From positions 1 to 64,000 of the forward strand of contig NW_020312314.1 in the NCBI RefSeq assembly GCF_002999335.1: a DNA stretch of 64,000 nucleotides, read 5' to 3'. Each line of letters opens with the position of its first letter. The first letter of the stretch is position 1. The position numbers and the translations under genes were made by a program. This stretch comes from Cyclospora cayetanensis. Taxonomy: Eukaryota > Apicomplexa > Conoidasida > Eucoccidiorida > Eimeriidae. This document shows, piece after piece, positions 43,326 to 56,400 of this stretch. The notes under the pieces were generated by a model, which saw only the letters and a program-made list of their open reading frames with translations, was not told the origin of the DNA and ran no database searches.

Positions 43326-44445
43326 GCGTGATTCTGTACACCGGTGCGATGGTTTGAACGGGGATAAGCAAGTTCGTCCGCATGGCCAATCAGCCAGGCA
43401 AACTGCCGAAGCATATTTTGATTATAGATTTACTGCTTTCAGGCAGTGTGTGAGCCACAATGCAAACCAGAGAATGGGCAGCAGTTCGCTTAGTTTGTAT
43501 GCAGGTTGCTTGGAGCTCTGGGTTTATGTGGGGGGAGAGTAGCATCTCACATAGATGTTCTGTCGAGCTAATCGTTCTCCAATCAATATAAGCAGCAAGA
43601 CAGTCGATTTTTCTTTTATTTTATCCCTGCCAGCAAAGAAGAAAACAAGCAAAGTACGGACCATCACAACGGCCTGTCTTTAAAGGCCCGTCTCCCCGTT
43701 TTTAAAAACAAGAATAGCGTAAATCGCATACTAGTTTGAAAGCCTTCTGATATCCTCAAAATAATTTTGAAAGAAGAATAGCGCTCTGAGCAACACCCCA
43801 GCATAATGCGATCATGGCCGACTGGGCAACCTAGGCGGAACTCGCGTGGGCATCAACCAATTCTGCAGGTCCCTAGCAAACAAAGCATTACAAGAATCGG
43901 AAATAGAGCATTTATTCATATAAGCCAACAAAAACGAGCGTGAAAAGCAAGACATTCAGCGTGCTAGGGCCTTTACTTCACTTCAGGGCACTGGGTCAGC
44001 AGCGGCAGACCGCAGCCGACTGTTCTAGCATTTCAGCGTTTTCTTACTCTCTTTCCACATATTTGGCGTCTTGTTTTTGTTTCAGCATTAAGTAATTTTT
44101 GAATACTCTCCTTATCAGGGAGCAGCCCCAGAAGGTGTTCTGTCGCCTTGGTCAAAGTGGAATGCGAGGCAAGCGGGTCTCGGTGTACGCTGGCCGTTTC
44201 TGTGGTTTCTTGCAACGTGCAGGCCCTCCCTCCGCCCCCTTATCTCCCCCTCATTCCAAATAAAAGAGTGTAGCGCACTTATTACTATCTTTCCCACCCG
44301 TAGAGGATCGGAAAAGCATGGCCTGTGCTCGTTCTTCCGTAGCGCCTCATGCCCCTCGCGCCCCCCCTGGTTCTGGCTGGCTACGACGCAAACATTGACT
44401 TTCTTTACCACAGAGTTGGCAATCGTCCCCAAAGCTCCCGCGTAA
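43326..44445. other. Intergenic region before the RCC1 gene
   Basis: No gene seen. It passes from retroelement debris into the promoter of the RCC1/coiled-coil gene. Confidence 0.4.
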
Positions 44446-47400
44446 ATGATCGACCCCGAGAGGAGCATGGGGTGTCCCCCCATGCTTCCCTACGCGCCGC
44501 ATGACGGACTGCTCCCTTCCCATGTGCAGCCTCCAAAGGCTGGTGACCTCCCTCTTGCTGTTTGCGATCCCAGTGGCAACAGAGGGCCTCTGCCAGAAGG
44601 CGATGCGAATGATGCGAGCGAGGGTAAGCTGGTTTCATGTCTCAGCGCATGCCAGGCAGGGACTGCCCTGTTGCGACACTGCCCAAGCAAGGCCATGTCG
44701 GTTTGCCCGTCGCGTCTGCTCTTCGCGCGAAGCCTCACACCCGACGCGGCCTGGCGCCCCCTACCCCATTGGCAGCAGTTTCGTGCGCAGTGTGATCTTG
44801 CAGAAGACGCCTCTGAAGAAGGTAGCTGGGTTTGCTTTTGGTCAGCAGACGCCTCCCCAAAGAACCGGCGAGGCTTTGTCGGCCCTCAAAGGTTTCGCTC
44901 CTACTTGGGCATCACCAAGCTCGCATGCGGATCGTCGCTGGCTGCGTTTATTGCCAGTAAGGCCGAGTTGGCAAGATTTGTGCACACAGCAGCAGCGCCA
45001 CCGGTGGTTGCAGTCTCCTGCGTGCCGAAAGAAAGAGACGGGAGCAGCGCAAGAAACGCCCGAAAAGCAGCAGCAGACACAGTGGCTGGCGCTGGCTGGC
45101 GGCCCCTCGCGCAAGACTCTGCACCTACCGGTGTCTGTTTGCATGCTACAGATGACGGCCGCCTTTATTGCTGGGACTGGGGAGAGAGTGGAAACATGCA
45201 TGCTTGCAGTCCCCAGCTTTTGGAGGGCAGGCACCTCGAGGAAATGCATGTCGTCGACGTAGCTTGCGGAGGAGGCCACATCGTTTGTATTACAGGTAAG
45301 TAGCAGTGGGAATTTAGGGTTGTGGCGTTGCAGCAGCGCTGCAATGTGTGGGGAGGTGTGCGCAAGGCTCTGCGCGCTTCACCGCGTTGCAGTCTTGGGG
45401 GAGGGGCAGCCTTGAGGCGCTAGTTTCTCTCTCTGTATCCTCTTCCCTCCGTCTTCTTCTCTCTCTCGAGCACTGCACACGAGGCTCTCCAGGCGCAGTA
45501 GAGGGGGCCTCCCTTCTTCGAGGGGGCGGGCTGAAGCAAGCAGCTCCGACAGTCCTGTGCGTCGACAGCAGCTCTGGCCATGCTCCCCGGGGGCACTACG
45601 CCGCTGTGTGTACAGCTGAGCGTAGAGTCTTTACGTATGGAAGAGGCGATCTGGGGCAGCGTGGCAGCGGAAAGCTGCTTGATGCGCAGCAGCAGCAGGA
45701 CAGGTGTGTGTTGATGCAGAAGTCTGGGGGGTTTTTGTGGCGTGCTTCGCTTCCAGGGCGTCTTCCTGGGAGCCACTGCAAAGGATTCGCGTGTGTTCAA
45801 ACTGTGAAGCGAGGTGCGACATGCTCGCAGTTGTGCTTCTGGGGTGTCTGCAGAGGTCCTGACGAAGTGCTCTTTCCACGACCTGCTCGGCAGGTGGCTT
45901 GCGGAGAGCAGTTTTCGCTAGTTCTCACGGGTGCGTGAAGTTGGCGCGTCTTTTGGCCTAAGAGCTGTCTCGAAACGCGTCCGAAGAGAGAGTAGCAAAG
46001 CGAGAAGCCGCAGCCAACAGTGGCAGTGGAGGTGGTGGTGTTCATCAAGGGCATGTGACACACGTCCTGCTTGTGCGTGTGTGTGTGGCGGGCAGACGAT
46101 GGCCAAGTGTATTCCTTTGGAGATGGAAGCCACGGGGTGCTGGGTATCGACTCCATCGCAAGTAGGGCTGCTCTGTATATAGGACTGCTAGATGTAGGAC
46201 TGCTCTATATAAGACTCATATGCATATAGGTCGCCTGTATGCATTTTTGGGGGGAGGGAGAGGGGGTTGTAGGACTGCTAGATGTAGGACTGCTCTATAT
46301 AAGACTCATATGCATATAGGTCGCCTGTATGCATTTTTGGGGGGAGGGAGAGGGGGTTGTAGGACTGCTAGATGTAGGACTGCTCTACATAAGACTCATA
46401 TGTATATAGGTCACCTGTATGGATTTTTTTTTGGGGTGGGGGTGTTCGTTGCCATATCCAGCTTGCGATTCTGCCAGCGCAAGAGCTGCACTTGGAGACC
46501 ACAATAGGCAGCAGTCCTCTAGGGATGTGCTTTCTTTGATTATTCGTCCGTGCAGCGCGCTGGACCCCCGCCAAAGTGAAGTTTCACGACAGAAGGGTGG
46601 CTTTGATTGCGGCTGGCACAAATCACGCCATCGCAGTAACAGGTCTGTCAGCGTCAGGTCGTGTTAATGGCGATTTTTGAGGGGAGCTTTCTCTCACCAT
46701 TGCGGAGCGAGTCAAAGAAGCCACACTGCTAATTACCGGCAAAACGTTCAGAGCGTTAGAGACACGACGCTGCATGTTTGCGCATGACAGGGGGGTCGCA
46801 GGAAAGCCGCAAAGACAGCAGACGCGACTTGCATGGACGCGTTGGTTTTTTGTCTTCCTGCTTGCTGATTGTTTAGCGAACATTTTTAGTATTTTTGCGT
46901 CGTGTGCCCCTGCGAGAGGCCTGGTCACCCTCGCTCTCTGTCTCTTTCTCTCGCTCTCTGTTCTTCACGCCTTGCCTTCGCCGCCTGCTGCGCTCTGCAT
47001 GCGTGCAGATCTAGGGAGTACGTACACCTGGGGAAAGAACAACCTTGGCCAACTCGGGCTTGGACACAACGATGATCGCTGGACGCCGCAAGTGGTGCGT
47101 AGCCTGCAGTGGGTTTGCTGCTAACACTCGCAGAGAGGCTTTGGGGCGGAGGGTAAATAGTGCTTCTGTAGGCTTTGGACGCGTATTTTTCACGGGAGAG
47201 AGGAGGACAGGGGAGGAGAAGGGAAGGAAGGCCTTTTCTGCGAGCCGTTCTTCTTGCTGCCGCTGGTTGAAAAAGCCTCTTGTGGCCATTCCTTCTCCAA
47301 GAGTTGGGTAGCTAAGGCTGGAGTGGTATCCTTACGCTCGCCACACGTGTGTATGTGTATAGGTGTATACGTGTGTATATGTGTACGAGTGTATATGTGT

Positions 47401-50400
47401 ATAGGTGTGTATACGTGTGTATATGTGTACGAGTGTGTATGTGTATAGGTGTGTGTACGTGTGTATATGTGTATAGGTGTGTATATGTGTATGTGTATAG
47501 GTGTGTATATGTGTATAGGTGTATACGTGTGTATATGTATATGTGTATGCGTGTGTTTGTGTATGTGGGTGGAGTGCGTTGGTGGAGAGCTGCCGTTTGA
47601 CGCGGGAGATATTTGTGACGATGATGACCTCTTCAGGTGTCGGAGCTGTGCGGGCAGCGAGTTGCGTTTATTGCGGCATCGGACGCCTCGTTGGCGACAA
47701 CAGCGGGAGGAAGCGTCTACTTGTGGGGTGCTGGGGAAAGCGCTTTGCCAGTGCCTCTAGAAAGGACGGATGTAACGCATTTTGCTCTTGGCGACGCTCT
47801 CTTCGGCTTGACAGCCGGGGGGGCGCTTTGGGTACGGCCCTTAGGAGCTCTCGAGGAGACGCGGAGCAAGGGGTATACGCTTCCTTCTGCATGCGTCCAG
47901 CAGATTTCGGCGGCTGGAAGTCTCGTCATGGGTGTTGCGCCAGGCGACTCTTACTTGGAGGAAAAGCAGCAAAGGCAGTGGCGGCAGGAACAAACGGACG
48001 AAACAGAGGACTCTTTCGCCCCCTCCGCGCATGCCTCCTATGCACAAGAGTGTCGAGACACCCCGACGCAAGAGGCTGTGGGCTCCAGAAAAAAGAGAGT
48101 CTCCTTTTCGGAGGTTGTCGAGAGTTACATGAACCAGGTGCGCTGACAGCACAAGAGGCTTTGGACGCCGCTCCCTTTCTTCACCCCTTTTTTCGAATCC
48201 CTCACCACCCAGCCCCCCTGCCCAAACCGCTCCCTCCCCGCCAAACTAAGCCGACGCACTCTTATTTAAAGGCCCCCTCTCTCCCCGTCTTCCTGCTGCG
48301 CGGAAAGCTCCCCGCAAACGGCAGTCTGCCGTTGCATGGAGCGGCTCTTCTTTCCTCTGCGGCTGGTATCCCCTGAGCCGACAGTGGCGAGCTGCGCGTC
48401 TGCCTCTGCTGCGTGAATAGCTGCCTCATCATCCTCCTCATGAGGATCATCCCTTGGTAGAAACGACGACGTCTGTGTGTTTTTAACGACTGCCTTTGTG
48501 TCCAGGCGGGAGGGTCTAGAGGCCATCGACGCGTCGCAGCAGACAGTGCCACCTCACAACCCCCCAAAAGCAGAACCCTTTCCCTCCCACCTTCCCGCAA
48601 GGCGCGTCCTTCACCTGCCTCGGCAGCTACTGCCGCCACTGGCGGCAGAGCTCGCTCGCTAAGCTCCGCAGATCCCAGAAGCCGCCTCTCGGGGCATGTG
48701 CAACCCTGCTTAAGGAAGAAGGCAGCAATCACAACAACCCCACCTCCGCAAGCCGCTGGCGGGGCGGCAGCAGGAGAGCGCACCAGAGGCACTGCCGCAG
48801 CCTCTGGAGGCGTCGCGCGAGCTTCCGCCTCCGCAGCTCGTGCGGAAGAGGCCAAGACCTCTTCGAACGAGGCAGCCACCGATACTGCGGAGCTGCGCAC
48901 GCTTTCCCGCGCCACTACCTCTACTACGACCACGAGCGTCAGCACAGCCGATCTGAGAGAGTTCGAGGCGGGAAGAGTGCCTCGACGCTCGTCGCAAGGC
49001 GACATTGTTGCGCCGCCCTCTCAAGGCATCAGCTTCCTTGCCGAGGCTGAGACAAACAGCCCTCAAAACTGTACACAAAGCCACCGCTCGACACCTGAGT
49101 TCGGATTTACAGCCTCAGGCATGCCTGTGGGGGGAAGCCCCTCGAATGCGCGGTTCGTAGAGAGCCCGCATTATTCAGAGAGCTGTTGGCAGCAACAGCA
49201 GCACCAACAGCACCAACAGAGTGCCCAGCAGCAGCAGCCACCGCAGCAGAGTCTCCCGCACGGCGCCGTGGAGCAGTCTCTCAGAGCAGATTTCTGTGAT
49301 CCGCAGAAGCAGCCACTCGTGCAGACGATGCAACCCCTCCAACAGCCCATGATGCAGCCCCCTCAGGCAGTACCCCCGCAAATGCAGCACCTGCAACAAC
49401 ACCTGCAACAGCACCAGCAGCAGCAGGAGCATCAGCAGCAGCAGGAGCAACAACAGCAGCTCGTCGCGCCTCTGCCGTACTATCCTCCCCCGCATCCTGG
49501 AGCCCTTCCCGCTTCGTATCCAGCCGAGTCAGGCCCTCCCGATCTTTCGGCGCATCGATCGCCTTCCACCTTAGGATCGCAAGGCACTTCTCCCTTCCTC
49601 GCTGCACCTCCTGTCTATCCGCAAGTTGCCGCTGGGGGAGCGTGGGATTCCGACTACGAATCTCGACGGCGCATGCGCTTAGGTGCGCCTGCTGTAGACG
49701 TGTCGGGAGCGCCCCTCGGAGCTTCCTCGCGCTGCGATTTAGCCGCTTTGGCCTTGGGGTTGGAAATGCAGAGGGAAGCGTCTCGCGTCAGTCTGGCGAG
49801 CACAGCAAGCAGCAGCGCGTACGAGGCTCAACTGCACTCCCTCCGGCTCAAGGAACTGCCCCTCGTCCTTTCTAGCAGGGAGGCAGCGGCAGTTGGCAGC
49901 GAGCTGGTGGTGTTTCAGAAGGAGAACACCGATCTCAGGAAGGCTCTCTACATGTCTGTCTACGCTTTGCAGAGTTGCTTCGTTTGCCCAGAGGGGGCGG
50001 AGGAAGGATTTGGCGAGGGATTGGGGGGGCGGGGGGAAGACAGTTCTGTTTGCCAGTCCACGAAAATGGGAGGAACTCGATCCAGCGCACCCTCTTCAGT
50101 TGAATAGATTGCATCAAATCTATACATCCATGTTGCGCAAACCCGCGTCTTTCTCTTCCTGTCTGCTGAAAGAAAGCCTTTCTTCCAGAGATTCAAACGC
50201 GCTCTTCCTTGCTGGCTGGCTCACCTTGCTTTTGGCCAGACGCTTCAGACGTTCACCTCTTCGCAGCAGACCGCGCACACTGCGCAGGCATGCAGAAAAA
50301 TGCCTCCCTGCAAGAAATACGCATGTGCAAAGGCCTCTGCCTGTGAATGCCTCTTGCTGCAGCGCTCGCCAGGATGCATCAGATCTCGAATCCGACAAAA

Positions 50401-53400
50401 ACAGCCTTCTTCGCGAGTTGCGTAGCCTTCGCACCGACTTAACGCAAACGAAGGCAGCCGTGGTGAGGAGTGCAACGGGGGCGTCTTTCGTGCACCCTGG
50501 CCTCCATCGCATTCCATAAAATGCGTTTTCTTGCTTTCTAGGGAACTGCATGCAACTAGTTCTGTTCACACATGCCTCCTCTCCAGCAAGGCGGCCGAAA
50601 GCGGCTTGAGTGCTTGTCACGAGGGCCCACACACACCCCCATCCTACACAGTGCTCTTACGCCTTGAAGAAGACTTGTCTGCTCGATTCAAAGGTTCCCT
50701 TTGATGCTTCGGCGGGGTGGCTAATTAGGAAACCAACATACAGTATCTCGTGAACGGCCTTCATCGTTCTGAACAATGCTCTGTACATACATATGTACAC
50801 ATTCACAAATACACCCATACTCCCTCTGGCGGCACACCCAGCTGTATGCGTCGGCGTTCCGGTGAGCACATTGTTCCCATCCTGAGTTTCTCTGTGTTGT
50901 TTCTCTGTGTTCTGTGGTATTAGTCCGAGAAAGAGGAAGCCCTGGAAAGCCTGGAGGTTCAGCTGACTCGGCAAAAGAAGCACATCGATAGGCTGAAGAC
51001 AGAACTCGAGGACGAAGCTGCACAAAACCACAAGGATCTAAAGCAGATGCTCGAGGTCGGCCTGTTGTAGCAGTTTCCCTGCATGCTTGTTCACCTCTCT
51101 GGGAAGCCTGTCGATCCTGCCTTTCTGTCCTCTCCCGGTGCTCGTTGAAAGGGGCTTCTTTCTGAGGGTTCCTCCATGCGTTTTCCCTCCGCTTTACGGC
51201 ACTTGCCCTTATCCGTCTTCCTGTCTCGCTTTTCGTGTGCATTGCCGTTTTCTTCTGCATGTCATGCTTATAGGCGGGTGGGTTAGTATATCTTTGCACA
51301 CGCATCTATGCATGCACTTACTTGTGTATGTCTGCATGTGTGTGTTTGGGCCCTACCCGTACCCCGCGGCAACCTTCTTCAGAAGCTGAACACTGCAGAG
51401 TCTCAGAGGCAACAAATGCAACAACAGCTGCAGGAAGCCCACGCCTACATCCACCGGTGAGGAAGAAAGGATAAAGACGGAGTGCTCCTCTATGCTCTGA
51501 ACAGGAAAGATTGAACGGTCGATGCGCCTCCTCTCCCCTCCTCAAAGGGGCCGGACAGGAACTCTCTATACATTTATTCACACATATATATATATATATA
51601 TCTACATATATATATATCAATGTGGTTTATCTGTATGTTCAAGTTCCCGTGTGTTTGTGTACTGCTCTTGACCCGTGTGGCGCTCTTGCGAATGCAGGCT
51701 GGAAGCAGAGAGGCAGAATTCGGTAAGATGCCAGCAGAATCCAAGGGCCGTGCCTTCATCGCATGCCCTTGAGTTTGGCTGTTGTGGGTGCTGGCTGTGA
51801 TTTTCACGACACCGCATATATCCACTTCCCCGTGATGGGAGCACGCGCGAGCGGCGTGTTTTGCATCAAAAGGTTTTTTCCCCTTCCTTCTTTGTGTCGG
51901 CCTGAAGATATCCTAGATTCTTTGCGTTCTCGAGGCGGTGTTTTGTTTGACGCGGAAAGATCACGCAACGCGCGCTTTCGTGCCGATGGCTAGCCGTGCT
52001 GTGGAGGAGTGTATGTACATCTCCGCCTGCAAGTGCCAAGGAGACATCGCTACTCAGACAGCTCAGAGACAGCCGCTGGGTGGGGTCGTGATTATCCGCA
52101 GGGCGCTCTGAGCGCTGAAGTCGAAAAGTTGAAAAAGGCACTGTCCAAGGAAGCGTCCGAAAAGGTGCGTTCGGAGATGCCGTGATGCAGGGTGTAACCG
52201 CTTTTGGGGAGGGAGTTGAGGAGTCTTATCCTGCGACGTGCGAGGTCCTAGCTCACCACATGCCGAGCAGAGCAACTCCTGCTGAGGGAGAGAAAACAGC
52301 GAAAGGGAGGCAGTGTAGAGGCCGCTGCGTGTGTGCATCGGCGCCGGAGAGAAGCGGTTCAAAGGCGAACAAGATGGCACAAAGCTATTTGTGAAGATGC
52401 CAAAGGGGGGTGGCCAGGGAGAAGGCGACCATCTCTCCTGGGGCTTCCCGTTCCTTCGTGCCGTGTACCGCTCTGGGATGACTTTATTAGGGGCCTTTCG
52501 AGTAATTATGTCACCGAAGAACTTCTGCTTCGGCTCTCATGCTCATGATCTCTTGCCTCCTACGGCTCTTTGTACGGGTGTTCGCTCTTTTGTTTGCTTT
52601 GCGTGCCTGTTGCCTTCTTAGGACGAGCTGTTGAGGCAGGCGGACTCGGCGATTGCGGACTGGCAAGCGTCCTATACGACACTGCAGGCGGAGGCAGAAG
52701 AAGCCGCAGCGAAGTTGAAAAGGACGGAGGAAGAAGCTGCCGTTACAAAGCTAGAGTAGGCTTTCTAAAAGCTCTCTGTGAAGGCGTTTCTTTTCCCGTT
52801 TTCGTGGAAACAGCTGTGCTGCTGCGCTTCGCCAGTGGCGCTGTATCCAGTCCCGATTTTGCTGCTCGTCTTGCCGGTTATCCCTGTAACATTTCTCTGG
52901 TATTTCGCAGTGCTGTAGTTCGGGCTGCCTGCCGGCAGCTGTACAGCGGGGGCGGCAACACTGGAAAACGAAAGGGCTTAGCCATGCTGCAAAAAGGAGT
53001 TTTTTTCTCGTGCATGGGGGGTGTCACACTTGGGTCCTCAGGTTTGAGCAGCGGCAACGCGTCCTTGAAGACGAGAAGAGGACGCTTCTGCAGAAGCTCG
53101 ACGACTCTGAAGAAGAAAGGCTAGCAGCACAAGCCGGTCCGGAGGGTTGCTTGCTTAACTGTCCCCTTTAGAGGCTTTTCTTTGCTTGGTCAAGACGCCT
53201 CGCACTGAGGCGCAAGCCCTCAGAACGCGGCGTGGGGTAGCAAGACACGCGTCAGGCACCTCAACTGCTTGCCTCTCTGCCTTGAGGCAGCCGCGCTGTC
53301 GAGCGCGAGTAGGCCAAAGTCTCAGGCACAGATCGTGCCACACCCAGCAACCTTCCTTTGCTGCTGCTGTCTGCGGCAATGGGCTGTTCGCGCAGAGCGC

Positions 53401-56400
53401 CAGGCCGTCAAGGCTTTGAAGGAGCAGAACGAGAATTTTCGGAAGAACTGCGAAGAGCAATCCGGCGAGCTGGCCACGCTCAAACGCGCGGAGCAGAGGC
53501 TGAGGAGAGACCTCGACGAGTAAAGCCTACAAGCTGCTGTGTACCCTCTGTGTGGGCTATTTGCCCACAGCGTTCGCTGTAGCAAGAAGAAGCCCGTGCC
53601 TCACATGCCGTTTCAGTCAAGAAAAAGCGTGGGGGTGGTCGGGTGCAATCTCCGCAGGCTGAAGGATGAGCGTGCAAACGCCCAAGTCTACATTGCCAAG
53701 CTGCAGGGTGAAGTTGAAAAGTACGCAGTAAACGATTCTCGGGATGCATGCATGCCTTGCGGAAAGAGGCCTCCACCTAATTCGGCGCCACTTTGTGCAG
53801 GGCTTGAACTGTGGGTAGATGTGGTGGCACACTCCCCGAGTAAATACGACACTCAGAAAACAAGGATGTCTGACGCGGCTAAAGAGAGGAAAAGCTAGAT
53901 TTTATATGGGCTTATCGCCTGTACTTTCCGCAGACTTTCGAAGGAAATTACCGCAAGGCAGGAAACCATCGAAGAGCTTCAACACAAACTCCTGGAGTAA
54001 GGCCTTTGCTTGTCGCTCTCTTCGCAACTCTTCCTCTCTCTATCAGCTCCTTTCTTTCTCGCTCTTCCCCCCTCTCTCGCTTCGCTCTTTGATTTTATAT
54101 CTACAAAGCCTATGGCTGCCTGCCTTTCGGATGCAAGAACGATGGGTGGAAAGCCCCTTATCATTAGTGGTAGCCAGTGACTGCTTCCCTGGAGAAACCT
54201 CGCGCGCGAATAGGGGAGCTGCTCCGCTCACGTATGCTGCCGCCACGCGGTATTCCGAAGTATCTAGCTGCTGTGTTCTGCCGAGCTTTTCGCGCAGTCG
54301 TGAAGAGGAAACGAGCCGTTTGTGTGTAGCCCAAGAGCAGTAAGCAGCAGCCTCACGTAGCACCTAATTTTAACATGACAAGTTTACGAATTGATTGTGC
54401 CAATTGGAATAGGAGAAATTCACATCGGCTTTGCAGAGTATGGCAGCGGAACAAAGGGAGCGATAATTCTACATGCAGTGCTTATTCGTGTGTTTTTGCT
54501 CAGGAGTGTGATAGAAGTACACACGTTAAAAGAAGCAGAAGGCGAGCTACAGCTCGAAATCGACAGGTAAGCCGACTGCAATATGTATAAAGAACAGAGC
54601 TATATATTCACACAATTGCTTTCAATATTTTAGAGCCACTATTGGCACGTGCTTCTCAGATACTGTGCTTGAAGCCCAACGCGTGTGCAAAATTATGTAC
54701 CGAGGAGGAATTCTGCCACCACATATCTGTGGTGCGTCTTGCTCAATGTATTCTGCAGTCTCAAGCGGGCACTCAAGTTGAAGGATGAAACAATCAAACG
54801 ACACGAAGAACAGGTATCCGTCAACAGAAGACTTCTGCTTGCATGATTTCTCTCTAGATGCCGAGAGTCAAGCAAATTAAAACACGTGAACGGGAAAGCG
54901 CTGGCTTCGAATTTTCGAACAGATTGTGTCCACAAACAGCAAATCAATGAGCACCTGGCTCGTCAGCCTGGTCGTCTTGAGCCTCGTTTGATAGATGCAG
55001 GCGTAGAATACGGCACATACGCAGCTCTTCTGAGTGCCGGTCTACTCTCCACATGACTCACCAGATTTTCTGCACCTCCCTCAAATGTCGCCTCTGCACA
55101 TTGACGCTCCTGTAAAATGACAAAGAAATTGCTCTTTTGCTCTGCAGATTTCCGAAGAAAAAAACAGAGCAAATACTTCAGCAGTTTTGCAAGGGCAGCT
55201 CGAAGATATGACGCAGGAACTGTCGATTTCGCGAGAAAACGAGTCGAGGGTGAGGAGGGGCTAGAACGAATAAGAAAACTGTTGCCTGCTTCGTATACTC
55301 TGGTGTTGTTTCTGAATTCAATGCGTTTAAGAATCCACGGCGTGCATGGCCAGCATGGAAGGGAGAGCAGACATCCCTGTTATGTGCAGAACGCCTTCCT
55401 CCTTAGCCTATAGGCTAGTAGATAAAAGGCACCCGTATTCTTTTTCGAGCCGCCTTTCCCGCAGGCATCTGTCTCCCGCGATAGGCTTTATCAACAAAGC
55501 GCATAATAAGAAACGCTGTGCTGTTTGTTCGTGGCTACTCATGATACTTGCACAAACTTGGACGTGGCGTGCAGACGACGGCGCATTTGCGGGAGGCGCA
55601 ACAATCGATATCACTGCTTCAAGAAAAAGCTGAAGAGGCAACGGAGACGATGAACTGGATGCAAAAGAAATTTGATGAATTGCAAAACAGTTCAAAGGCC
55701 GAAATCACACGGCTGGAACAGCAGGTATGCTCCACCGATGGCCTGTGTTTCCCTTGGGAAGCTTGCTTTCAACGAGTATACCTCTCATTTTCGGTGTCTG
55801 CTTCACTGTTTCTTCTTGTGCTACAGAATGAGCAATTGAGTGCACTTTCCGAATCCCTTAAAAGCACAAACAAAGGTAATCGCCGTGGAGTGCTCAGGAT
55901 TAAGAGTCTGCTATCGGAGTGAAGGTCCCTAGCAAGAGCGTTTCTTTTGCTTCCTCCATCACGCATTGCACCCGGCCGAAGGCGGTTCAGCATGAATAAA
56001 AGCATGTAAGCTGCATTTCGAGTCATGCATGCACTTTGAATTCCGCCTTTTCTGCAGCTCTAGAAACAAAGTTACGGGAATTCGAGGAAGCAGTCTATGG
56101 CGAGCGACAACAAAAGACCCAAATCCGCCTGGCACTATGTGAAATGGCTGGACACGTAAGTGCTAGATCGCTCAATCTGCCTTCAAATATTCAGTGAAAG
56201 CGCACTCTTGTGCTTGCTGCTTCGTGCTGCTTGTGTCCTCCGCCTGCTGCCTCGCAGTTCACTTGTTTTCTCCATTTTCACCTCCTGATCTTGCTCCCGC
56301 CGCCTCTGCCTTCTTCCACTCACTTGCTCTGCTCTTTCTGCTGCTGTGCGCTATGCTCTTTAGCTGGTTGCCTGCAGTGGTGTCTTCTCTCGCCGCGGCT

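Noticed and set aside
47349..47600. Tyr/Val/Cys-rich frame in the RCC1 region
   Set aside because: It comes from a GTGTAT microsatellite in an intron; the RCC1 exons splice cleanly around it.
48146..48505. A gene end at the TGA at 48144-48146
   Set aside because: Possible, but the stop is only two codons past a good donor, and the next exon joins in phase after a strong acceptor. I kept one gene with this caveat.
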